A stretch of 39,378 nt of DNA. Origin: CAZIUL01 sp964542475 (lineage in GTDB: Bacteria > Planctomycetota > B15-G4 > CAYZWU01). The notes below the pieces were generated by a model that saw nothing but the letters and a program-made list of their open reading frames with translations, was not told where the DNA came from and made no database searches. The stretch is from contig CAZIUL010000038.1 in assembly GCA_964542475.1 (NCBI GenBank), positions 1 to 39,378 of the forward strand. Direction: 5' to 3'. Position numbers and translations under genes: made by a program. Shown piece after piece: positions 6,251-16,400 of the stretch (position 1 is the stretch's first letter; every line of letters begins with the position of its first letter).

Positions 6251-8002
6251 TTAGTAGCCAAGGGAGAAGCGCCTTACCGACCCCCCTTCACGGATTCCTG
6301 TGTCCGGGTCAACGGTGACTGCTGCAACAGCTCCCTTGCGCCGGAGCGCCTGCTGGTACGGGAGCACTTCGATGCTGAGCCCCTTTGCACGAGCTTTCTC
6401 GATGATTGTGTCCGGGTAAGCGCCTTCAGCCACTGCGATGGCAACACTGGGGGAATCCACCTTGTCGCCGAAAGTAGGCACGAATGAGGGGGCGTCGATC
6501 GCTTCCTGCACGCTCTTGTCGAAGCCCACGATATTGAAAATGCACTTGACGGTTTCTTCGTAGATGCCGGATCCGATGGCGCTCATACCCAGGGCGGGGC
6601 TGCCGTCCTTCAAAACAATAAGCGGCACAGTAGGGTTAAAAAGCCTGTCGCCCGGTTTGGTGAACGAAAGCGCTGCCTGCTGGAAGGTGGCGGAATCCGG
6701 AATGGAAATTCCGTCTATGTACAGGCCGGTCTCTCCAAAACTGATGGTATTCGAAGAGTGGAGCAGGGCCGCGACATTGCCACATTTGTCCACGACAACC
6801 ACGGCATCGGAGTGATGGGGGTCATCGCCTTTTCGATGGGCGGCCTTTTCATGGAGCGGGCTCTTTAGCATTCTATCCCATGCTTTTTTTGCGGTATCTT
6901 TCTCGACCCATGCTTCAAACTCTATTTCCATACCGTCGAGACCGGTCCCGAAATTGACCGCCTGGATGATGCGGCAGAACCAGAAAAAGGTTTCTGAAGA
7001 CTCGGCGTAATGTCCGCGACTGGACAGGTCTGACACTTCCAACAGGTTCAGCATGCCGGCCAGTCTGATGCCCCCGCGGGCCATGTAGAAATCGTGCCCC
7101 CTGTAGGAAACGTGAAGCGGGTCGCGCCACTGTGTTCGGTATTCCTCCATATCCTTCATGGTCATCTTGCCTCCGTCTCGGCGCACGGCCTTGACGAACT
7201 TATCGGCCCAGGCGCCGCGATAGAAATAGTCAGCCCCTTGCCCGGCAATCTGTCGCAGGGTATGGGCCAGGGCGGGTTGCTTGAAGGTTTCGCCAGGTGC
7301 ATAGAAACCGCCGTCTTCCCTCGCGAATACGGCCAGGGTATCCGGGAGGCGGGAGATAATGTGCTTGTTGGACTCGGCCAAGCGGGATAAAGGAGCACTG
7401 ATGGGAAAACCCTCTTCTGCAAAGTAGATGGCGGGTTTGAAGATCTCGGCAAAGGGGAGTTTTCCAAACCGGGCGTGTGCGGCTTCCAAACCGGCCATAA
7501 AGCCCGGAACAAGCACGGTGCGGCCCTTTGGAATCGCTTTGCGGCCCTGGCTCGGATCGGATCGCGAAGACCTCGGAATGGTGAGCGGATCCGTCTCCCC
7601 CATGACCGTGTTGTACCCGCCGTCAAGGGTGAGAATGTCTCCGGTCGATGCGTCGTAGTACACAGCGGTCAATACTCCGGCAAAGCTGACCGTGCATCCT
7701 CCGGCCAGGGTGGTGTGGGTCAAGGCGGTGGTGAGGGCGGCGTCCATGGCGCTTCCCCCCTGCCGCAAAGCCTCTACTCCGGCTCTTATGGCAATGGAGC
7801 TGCTGGTGCCCGTAACCATGGCAAACCTGCCCTGGCTGACGGGTTCGGCGATCCGTTCGGTCCTGACATATTTTTTTAGCTCCTCCTCGCCCCATACTGT
7901 TGGCGAAAGATCGACTTGCGCCGCACAGGTTTGAAGGGGAAAGAACAGAAGGATTAAGGTTACTGACAGCAGCAGTGTGAGTTTTTCAGGAGAGTTCATC
8001 AT
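6251..8002 (-). CDS. Exported gamma-glutamyltranspeptidase family protein with divergent active site
   Basis: The 583-residue product has a signal peptide (residues 1-28, LLLSVTLILLFFPLQTCA) and the overall length and motifs of the Ntn-hydrolase gamma-glutamyltranspeptidase family: GVEALRQGGSAMDAAL, VPGFMAGLEAAHARFGKLPF, the large/small subunit junction near residue 398 and NPTVPLIVLKDGSPAL. Classical enzymes self-cleave before a Thr in TTHxSVVD. Here the aligned segment reads SDAVVVVDKCGN, placing Ser398 where the nucleophile Thr should be, and the later GSPGGS motif is replaced by AIGSGIYEET. The substrate-binding Arg seen in active homologues also seems absent (LDGGYN). It may be a relative with another substrate or an inactive protein. 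A 178-bp palindrome begins 31 bases upstream of the start. Confidence 0.85.
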   Translation of the reverse strand: MMNSPEKLTLLLSVTLILLFFPLQTCAAQVDLSPTVWGEEELKKYVRTERIAEPVSQGRFAMVTGTSSSIAIRAGVEALRQGGSAMDAALTTALTHTTLAGGCTVSFAGVLTAVYYDASTGDILTLDGGYNTVMGETDPLTIPRSSRSDPSQGRKAIPKGRTVLVPGFMAGLEAAHARFGKLPFAEIFKPAIYFAEEGFPISAPLSRLAESNKHIISRLPDTLAVFAREDGGFYAPGETFKQPALAHTLRQIAGQGADYFYRGAWADKFVKAVRRDGGKMTMKDMEEYRTQWRDPLHVSYRGHDFYMARGGIRLAGMLNLLEVSDLSSRGHYAESSETFFWFCRIIQAVNFGTGLDGMEIEFEAWVEKDTAKKAWDRMLKSPLHEKAAHRKGDDPHHSDAVVVVDKCGNVAALLHSSNTISFGETGLYIDGISIPDSATFQQAALSFTKPGDRLFNPTVPLIVLKDGSPALGMSAIGSGIYEETVKCIFNIVGFDKSVQEAIDAPSFVPTFGDKVDSPSVAIAVAEGAYPDTIIEKARAKGLSIEVLPYQQALRRKGAVAAVTVDPDTGIREGGSVRRFSLGY

Positions 8003-8033
8003 GGAGCAGTCCCTCGAAGAGTGGAAAAGGGCC

Positions 8034-8211
8034 TAACCCGCATATTTCACCCTCTTCTGCTGCGGAACCGCAAACTGCGCTGTGGCCGCGTTTCATGCCA
8101 GGAGACGATCCTCAACCTGTAGGAACAGGCCTGCGGTCATCTCCTGACATGCGCCTTGCCACAACACAGTTTACGGTACCTCGCGACGAAGAGTATGAAA
8201 TAAGCGGGCTA
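8034..8211. repeat. 178-bp palindromic element, copy A
   Basis: A 178-base near-perfect palindrome. The left arm begins TAACCCGCATATTTCACCCT, the right arm ends GAGTATGAAATAAGCGGGCT followed by A, and the two arms can pair over about 75 bases with scattered mismatches. The tip is CCTGT-AGGA-ACAGG (8116-8129). It is about 93% identical to copy B by eye. It lies just upstream of the gamma-glutamyltranspeptidase homologue. No protein is encoded; the ends carry TA, as in small non-autonomous elements, but no transposase is present. Confidence 0.92.
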
Positions 8212-8408
8212 AGATCTCGCGTAGTGGCCCATGTTAATATATCATCAGCCTGATGGTGAAGGGGTGCCCATTTGAAGGAATGGATTATGGATTCCAACTG
8301 GAGGGATTACAAGATAAAGTTCATTGACCGAAGTTCATTAAACCGGCTGTCCATCCGAAAAAACGAATCGCTGGAAACTGGAAATAGGAGCAGTCCACAC
8401 CGCCTTGG

Positions 8409-10115
8409 CTACTCCACCGGCACCTCGACAGAAACACGGTTAACCAGGATCGGGGCATATTCCCCTTCCGGCAGGTTGAGAAAGCGGCCCACCGAGGAGG
8501 GCACTTCGCTGAAGTAGAGCGATGCCGTCAAGGTGACCGGCCCCTTTGCCGCGTCCTTTGGCACCTTCCATTTGTATTGCTCGATCAATGTCCGGCGGGG
8601 CCCTATACGGTAGTCGATTTTTTCGTTTTGAGCGGTGTACCACTGGCACACGGTCATGCGCCCCTTGGGATCGAAGAACGGTTTGCGGAAGATGCGGCAT
8701 CCCGGCTGCACATCCCCGTCGCGGCTCAGGCCTGAGTACCCATCCTTTTCCATGATCTCGCCCATGGCCTGGTAAGCAACCGCTGTTGGATCCGCGATGG
8801 TATACTGTTCCCCCTCAAAACCCTTCTCCTCGACCGGGATATCATAGACGTTGCCCTCGGCATCCGTGGCTCTAACCTCCAGCCAGAGCATGCGCTCCTC
8901 GCTTGAGCCGGAGGGAATCATGTGACCCACCTTGCCGTTGAAGAGGTTGACCGTGAAAGCAAGAGTCCTGTCCGGCTCCGCCCGGTTCGACATGGGGTAG
9001 AGTGCCAGGTCCACCGCGCCGGCCAGCTTCCCGGGAAAGTGAGCGCCGTGGAAGCTGTGGTGGGACACATCCTCATGCTCCATCCCAAGGCCGGTGGATT
9101 TGCCGGGCGCATAATGCATATGGCAGTCATGGCAGCGCACCCCCTGGGCCGCGTAGGGGCCGGCTTTCCATTCACGGTAGGTGCTCTTCACCCATGCGCC
9201 GTAAGGGCTCTGCTCGTCATGGCAGCAGGCGCAGAGCTCGGGAGTGGAAATGAAATCTGAATAAGCGGTCTTGTGAAAACTGCTTTTTTTCACCTCTTTT
9301 CGCTGGCCGTACTTGGTGTTGCCCGGCTCGATGATGTAGCTGAAGTTGAACGGCTCTTTCTCCGTGCTGCCAATGATGCAATGGCAGATGTCGCAGCTAA
9401 CCCCCTCGTTGGCCCGCGTTTTTTCCGCCACCGGCTTGGGAGGAATGTCCCCGCACAAAAAAGCCAACGGCGCGTGGCAGCCGATGCAACCCGCTTTTAC
9501 CCCTGCTACCTTTTCCTCCTTGAGCGCGTGGGGCAGGGCGAGCCGGAAATATTCGACCTCATCCCAGGGATGGGTGAACGCCTGGGCCATCAGGCTCTGT
9601 TCCCACTCCTTGAAGATCTCCCTGTGGCACATTTTGCATTTTTTGGGAGGATCAAAAACGTTGTACTCGAATTTGCCTTCCTGGGCAGGTGAGGCGAAGA
9701 TATAGATGGAGAACAGCAGAAATAGTGCAGCGGGAACGAGTAACCATCGCATGAATCTGACTCCCAATATTTGGAACATTTGATTTAAAACCTGCTTCAG
9801 ATCGGCTTCCCGGGGATGGTTGCTCTTCCAGTGGCTGAGCGACATGCGGCCGGTGATCCAGGTCCAGCTCATAGGATACTCTTCCGGCAGGAAGATCACG
9901 AAGAAAAAGTGTCGGATGATGATGGCGCTTACGGCCAAGATCCCCTCGTAGTAGTGAACCGTTTCAGCGACGCGGACCAGCCAGGCGGGTGCAATTTGGG
10001 TGAAGGAATCCGGAAAGATGAGCACCAATCCGGTGACCGCCATCAGGATAGACCCCCAGATGAGGGCCCGGTACTCGGCCTTTTGGGTGTAGCCGTGCAG
10101 ATCGTGCGTGCCCAT
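8409..10115 (-). CDS. Membrane-anchored pentahaem cytochrome c with partial cytochrome b-type N-terminus
   Basis: The 568-residue product has three membrane segments (about 20-35, 55-77 and 122-142). The first two, with EYRALIWGSILMAVTGLVL and HYYEG...RHFFF, look like the second half of a formate-dehydrogenase-gamma/cytochrome b561-type domain whose histidines bind haem b. Five CXXCH haem c motifs follow: CKMCH (160), CIGCH (210), CDICH (241), CACCH (295) and CHDCH (328), in a layout like cytochrome c554/hydroxylamine-oxidoreductase-related proteins. Residues about 360-568 form a beta-rich tail without haem motifs. It probably moves electrons between the quinone pool and a periplasmic partner. 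The frame stays open about 80 bases upstream but contains no start codon there, and the first two helices expected of the b domain are missing, so the gene may be truncated. Confidence 0.8.
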   Translation of the reverse strand: MGTHDLHGYTQKAEYRALIWGSILMAVTGLVLIFPDSFTQIAPAWLVRVAETVHYYEGILAVSAIIIRHFFFVIFLPEEYPMSWTWITGRMSLSHWKSNHPREADLKQVLNQMFQILGVRFMRWLLVPAALFLLFSIYIFASPAQEGKFEYNVFDPPKKCKMCHREIFKEWEQSLMAQAFTHPWDEVEYFRLALPHALKEEKVAGVKAGCIGCHAPLAFLCGDIPPKPVAEKTRANEGVSCDICHCIIGSTEKEPFNFSYIIEPGNTKYGQRKEVKKSSFHKTAYSDFISTPELCACCHDEQSPYGAWVKSTYREWKAGPYAAQGVRCHDCHMHYAPGKSTGLGMEHEDVSHHSFHGAHFPGKLAGAVDLALYPMSNRAEPDRTLAFTVNLFNGKVGHMIPSGSSEERMLWLEVRATDAEGNVYDIPVEEKGFEGEQYTIADPTAVAYQAMGEIMEKDGYSGLSRDGDVQPGCRIFRKPFFDPKGRMTVCQWYTAQNEKIDYRIGPRRTLIEQYKWKVPKDAAKGPVTLTASLYFSEVPSSVGRFLNLPEGEYAPILVNRVSVEVPVE

Positions 10116-10421
10116 GTGTGACGTTACTTTCCCGATTCCGAGTTCCCATCCTCTTTTTCCGCCTTCATGAACCTTCTCTGTCGCATTTCGTTTGGATTAC
10201 CTGTAACTACCGGCAGATATGTCAGCGTTCGGATTCCCCGCGGCAAACATCCGCCGCGTTCTGTTTTCCTGTTCAGGCAGGGGCTTGCTCTTACAACACG
10301 GCAGGCTATGCTGGAAGCCGGTGGCGGGTGTACGTTCCTTTGGAAGGCGGCTTCGGATTCGGTTGGAAACGATGCGCGCTTATACTGAATTTCGCCGGGC
10401 AGGCGAGGAGAGAGGCTGGCT
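10116..10421. other. Divergent intergenic region without a recognisable gene
   Basis: These 306 bases separate the cytochrome gene (minus) from the giant macroglobulin-like gene (plus). The minus strand holds only a 14-codon frame (MKAEKEDGNSESGK) with a GAGAAGG sequence before it; I do not regard it as a gene. No clear promoter boxes or repeats are seen. Confidence 0.4.
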
Positions 10422-13400
10422 ATGAGACGTTTTGCACGGATTGTGGTCGCTCTGATTGCGACGGCAGGCTATATCAGGGCGGATGACGAGATCGGCTTTG
10501 TCGAAGAGTTCGCGCTGGCAAAGGACCGGGCCGCTTCCCTGAGGCAGCTGATTCCGGGAACCGAAGAGTACTACTACTACCAATGCCTGTACCATCAGAA
10601 CGAGGAGCGGTACGAAAAGGTCGACGAGCTGCTTACGGCCTGGGTCAAGCGTTTCAAGGATTCGACGCGCATTCGCGAGATCAGGAACAGACAGGCGCTA
10701 CTGACTTACGACAGCCGGCCTTCAGACACGCTTGAGTATCTGCGCCGCAAGCTTGGGCTGCGCTTCGATCATCAAAGAGAGATCCGCGACAAAAGCACCG
10801 AGCTGTCCACACGCCTCGATCCCGGCCTCATCGATCGGCAGGTGCTCAAAACCCGTGCGCTGTCGCTGTACGAGAACCTGAAAGGGTTCGAGAACCGGGC
10901 CCTTGACTGGCTGGTCACATCCGATTTGAACGATCTTCGCCTTCGCCACCTCCTCGAGCGGCTTGAGCGCCCGGATCATCCCGGGCTCGCCCGGCTCGTG
11001 GTCCGGGACCTGCAACACCGCTCGAGCCGCGGTTTCGGCTCTCTCGATATCCACTCCAGGCTCCTTCTTTCGCAGCTCGACGAGTGCCTCGTTCTCGCGC
11101 CGGACCTTCTCGACAACAGGAAGTTCGTTGACACCTACCTGGGCAAGCTGCGCCCGTGTGACGACGAAAACTGGACCCAGAGCCCGCGTGTTAAACTGGA
11201 GTACCTCGAACGCCTCGAGAGCTTCGTTGATCGCCTTGGCCCGAACTTCAACTCGCTTAAACTTAACGTGCTCTTTCACAGGCTCAGCCTTGACCTCTCC
11301 GCAGGAAGATACGACAAGCCCCGTTTCATGGCATACCTCACCCTGCCCAGGAAGGTCACCTACATAAACAGCGATTACATGAAACAGGAGATAAACCGCC
11401 GGTACGCGGCGGACCTGTCGGCTGACTTTTATTCCGTGACAGCTCTGCCCGCGATCAGCCATGACGAGCCTCTGGTGCGCAGCTACCTAGAACACTTTTT
11501 CAAGGTCGATGATTCCTATCGTTTGTATCAGCCCTACATAGACGACATCTACCTCAAGGAGCTCTTTGCCGAGACCAAGATCCTGGCCGGCCTGGGGGAT
11601 CCCGAGCGCTTGGCAGCCATGCTGCCCCCGGAAAAGTTCCAGAGGATCAAGGAGCGCGTCGATCTCCTTTTTGATCCGCAGAACCGGACTCTTTTCGCGG
11701 GCGGCGATCCGGTTTCCCTGACGCTTCATGTCAAAAACGTATCCTCGCTGATCGTCCGCATCTTCGAGATCAACACCTTCAACTACTACTGCCAACACGG
11801 GGAAGAGGTCGAATCAAACATCGAGCTCGACGGGCTGGTTCCCGGAGTGGAGCAGGTTTATGTCTACGACGAATCGCCGTTGAGGCGCGTCACCCGGCGC
11901 TTCGAGATCCCTTCCTTGAACAAACCCGGGGTCTACGTAGTTGACTTCATCGGGAACGGGCGAAACAGCCGCGCACTCATTCGAAAAGGGGAGCTCGATT
12001 TTCTGGTGCGGACCGGCACTGCCGGGCACATATTCAGTATTCTTGAAGAGGGCGGCGCGCTGGTCAAGGATGCTTCAATACAGCTCGCGGGCCGCGAATA
12101 CCTTCCGGATGAAGGCGGTCATATCCTAGTGCCGTTCACAAACAAGCCGGGGCTGCAGAGCTTTGTGATCTCGCGTGGAGGTTTTTCTGTTCTCAAGTCG
12201 TTTGAGCACCAGTCCGAGGAGTACCGCTTTACAGCCGGCATTCACATCGATCGCGAGAGCCTCATCGCAGGGGAGACCGCTGAGGTCGTGGTCCGGCCCG
12301 CGCTTACCTTGCATGGAACTCCTGTAACGCTTTCGGTGCTCGATGATGTACGCCTGGTGCTGTCGTCAAAGGATCACGACGGCGTTGTCAGTTCCAGCAA
12401 GGTCCATGATTTCGAGCTTTTCGAGGATCGCGAATCGATCCACACGTTTCAGGTGCCTCCGCGCCTCAGCAACCTGACAGTTTCCATCGAGGCGAAGGTG
12501 CCCCTGCTCAGCCGCGACCATGAGCAGGAGCTCTCAGCCGACAGGACCTTCACACTCAACCGGATCGATGGCACCGATAAGATCGAGGACCTTTTCCTTC
12601 TGTGTTCAAGCGATGGTTACGTGGTTGATTACCTTGGTAAGAACGGAGAGCCGCGGCCCGACCGCCCGATCAGCCTGTCGCTCAAGCACCGAGACTTTAC
12701 CGAGACCGTGGATGTTACGCTCCAGACGGACAGCGCCGGCCGCATTTCGCTTGGGCGCCTGCATGAGATCGAAAGGATAGGCGCCGTGGATGCCGCCGGT
12801 ACGGCACATGTGTGGTACCTGGCCGGGGACAAGCACACTCTTTACAAGTCGCGGCACGGACTGGCGGGGGAGCGGCTCGATATCCCGTTCATGGGCGATG
12901 GAGAGGAGCCGATGCGAAGCGGGCTCTCGCTACTCGAGTTGAGAGGAACATCCTTCGTTGCCGACCGGTTCGACGCCCTGTCGGTCTCAAACGGCTTTGT
13001 GTCGGTCAACGGTCTTCCGGCGGGCGACTACGACCTGTTCCTCAAGAGGTCGGGCGACAGAATACGCATCCGCCTGACTGCCGGACGGCGCTGCGAAAAC
13101 TACATTGTGGGCGGGTCCCGACGGCTCGAGGAGCGCGGCTCGCACCCGCTGCAGATAGCGGCGGTCGACATTGGGGACGAGTCGATCCGCGTGCACCTTG
13201 AAAACTACTCGCGGTTTTCCAGGGTTCATCTTTTTGCAGACAGGTATCATCCTGAGCATGCCCCGTTCAGCAGCTTGGGACAGGGTGATGCCGAGCCGTA
13301 CCGGATCGCGACTCGAAAGGCTGAATCACGCTATCTGGAAGGGCGTGACATCGGTGACGAGTACCGCTATATCATCGATCGTAAGTACGAGAAAAAGTAT

Positions 13401-16400
13401 CCCGGAAACATGCTGGTGCGGCCCAGCCTGCTCCTGAACCCATGGGCGGTTCGCACCACGGAGACAGGGTTGGAGGATGCCCAGGCAGGCGATGTGATCG
13501 GTGTGGGCGGCGGTGCGGGCGGTCGGTTCGGCGGGCGTCACATGAAGCGCGCGCAAGCGGGTGGATCATCAAGCGGATTCTCCAATTTCGACTTCCTGGC
13601 GAATGCGGCCGCGGTCCTGTTGAACCTGGAGCCGGACGAGAAGGGTGATGTGGTCGTTTCAAAAAAGCTGCTGGGCGGTTCCCATCAGGATGTGCACATC
13701 GTTGCTGTTGATCCCCTGAGCACCGCATACCGGCGTGTACGGCTTCCTTTGTCCGACGCGCCGCTTCGCGAGCTGCGCCTGGCAGCCGGCCTGGATGTGA
13801 AAAAGCATTTCACCCAACGTAAGAAGGTGAGCGTGCTGCGGGAAAACGAACGCCTTGTCCTTGAGGACTTTCATACCTCGTCCATCGAGGTGTACGACAG
13901 CCTGTCAAAGGTGTTCGAGTACTATGCAACACTTACACGCGATCCGAAACTCATCGAGTTTGGATTCGTGCTCGACTGGCCGGAGCTGACCGATGAGGCC
14001 AAGAAGGAGAAGTACTCCAAGTATGCCTGCCACGAGCTCAACTTCTTTCTCTTCAAGAAAGACCCCGAGTTCTTTGGCCGGGTCGTGCGCCCGTACCTGC
14101 GCAACAAGAAGGATGCTACTTTTCTTGATGACTGGTTTGTCAGCGACGATTTGAGCCGATACTTGCGTCCCTGGAGCTACAGCCGGCTCAACGTGGTCGA
14201 GCGCGTCCTGCTTTCGCAGCGCATTCATGGGGAAAAAAGAGCTGCAGGCCGCGAAATATCAGACCTGAACGACCTCATCGTGCCCGACGTGGAGAAGCGG
14301 AACATGCTCTTTCAGGCTGCTCTCCAGAGCAGCGCACTTGACAAAGGGGACCGGTTCGGCATGGAAGCAGCCTGGAAGGAGGCTGCTGCGGTTGAGCGCG
14401 GGAAGTTCCAGGAGTTCTTGAAAAAGCAGGACAAGTCCCCGGACGCCCGAGCGGAATTAGAAGCCGAGATTGAGCTGGAGGAGCGGGAGGGTGTTATTGT
14501 CGCGGACAAGATATCTCGAGAAGCTCCTTCCGCGTCAAAGGCCAGGCGGGCGGCGGCGAAGGTGGCCGAAAAAAAGCTGAAGGAACCGGTCGAATCGTAC
14601 AAGAGCGCCGGGGACACTCCTCCTCCTGCGGATCTCTATTTCGATCGGGACAAGAAAACGTACGCGGCGGCAAAGCGTTTTTACCGGACAGCGGATCCGA
14701 CCATGGAGTGGGCTGAAAACAACTACTACAAGCTGCCGATCGAGGAACAGAAAGCGGACCTGATAGGCACCAATGCCATGTGGAAGGACTACGCTCTTCA
14801 CGATCCATCCGAGCCGTTTTTCTCTTCGCATTTTATCGAGTCTCACCACAACTTTTCGGAAATGATGTTCGCTCTGTCTGTTCTGGACCTTCCTTTCCGG
14901 CCCGGCGATCACGAGGTCAAGTACGAGGATCGAACAATGACACTGACAGCCGCGTGCCCGATGCTGGTTGTGCGCGAGGAGATCGTGCCCGTGCCCCTTG
15001 TGAATGGCGAGGGTTCGGTCATTGTCAGCCGGAAATACTATCCGCACAACGACCGCTACCGATACGTTGGTAACGAAAAGATCGACAATTTCATAACCGA
15101 CGAGTTTCTTGTGAACACGGTTTACGGAACCCGGCTCGTGATTACCAATCTGAGCTCATCGAAAAAAAAGCTGGATGCCCTGCTGCAGATTCCAAAGGGT
15201 TCCATCGCTGTTCTCGGGGGACGTGCAACCAGGAGCGAGCATCTCGATATCGAGCCTTACCGGACCCGGGCGATCGACTATCACTTCTACTTTCCGGGCA
15301 CGGGCGATTTCCCGCACTACCCAGTTCATGTGGCTTCGAAAGGTCAGGTCATCGCGCACGCAAAGCCGTTCACATTCGAGGTCGTGGATGAGCTCAAGCA
15401 TGTTGATCCCGAGTCATGGCCGCACCTTTCCCAGTGGGGCTCCGCCGAGGAGGTGCTCGAATACCTGGATCGCAGCAACCTGTACCGGACCGATCTCGGC
15501 AGGATCGCGTTCCGAATGAAAGACCCGGCGTTTTTCCGAAAGACCGTTGAGCTCCTGACAGGGCGGCATGTCTACGATCATGTGCTCTGGTCGTACGGCA
15601 TTTTTCACAACGAGGTCACCGAGGTTCGCGAGTTTCTCCAGCACGAAGACGGTTTCGTTGCAGAGTGCGGGGCCTTTCTTGATTCGCCCCTGCTCTTCAT
15701 CTGCCCGGTCGCGCGCAGGTCGTACCAGCATCTCGATTACAAGCCGTTGATCAACGCCCGCGCCCACAGCCTAGGCCGGCGCCGGAGGATCCTCAACGAC
15801 CGGCTATACAGCCAGTACCATCGCATGCTCAGTGTCCTGAGTTGCAGGGCGAGTTTGAGCGATGCTGACCGGATGTCGGTTGTATACTACCTGCTCCTGC
15901 AGGATCGCATCGAGGAAGCGCTCGATTTCTTCTCCGCTGTGGACGCGGATAACCTGGACACACGGCTGCAGTACGACTACTTCGCAGCCTACCTAGATTT
16001 CTACACGCCCGGCCAGGACCTTGCACGCCGATTGAGCGATGAATACAGCCGGTATCCGGTTGAGCGATGGCGTATTGGATTTAAGGCGATCTCGGACCAG
16101 CTCGACGAGATCGGCGGGGCTGCTCCGGGGCTTATAGATGAAAAGGACCGCGGACAACTCCAGACACAGCTTGCACACACTGCACCGACCTTCGATTTTT
16201 CGGTCGAGGCGAGGACTATCTCGATCGATTACCGGAATATCGAACATCTGCGCATCAACTACTATCTGATGGATCTCGAGCTGCTCTTCAGCCGCAAGCC
16301 GTTCATGCAGCAGCATTCCGGGCAGTTCTCCCTGATCCGCCCGAACGCAACAGAGCGGGTGGACCTGCCCGTGGGGTCGCAACACAAGGAGGTGCTCCTT

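Noticed and set aside
8034..8211. Palindromes considered as CRISPR repeats or rho-independent terminators
   Set aside because: They are single, far apart and 178 bases long without spacers, and lack a T-run at either end.
10722..11462. 246-codon minus-strand frame inside the giant gene
   Set aside because: Antisense shadow; no motif, signal peptide or upstream site.
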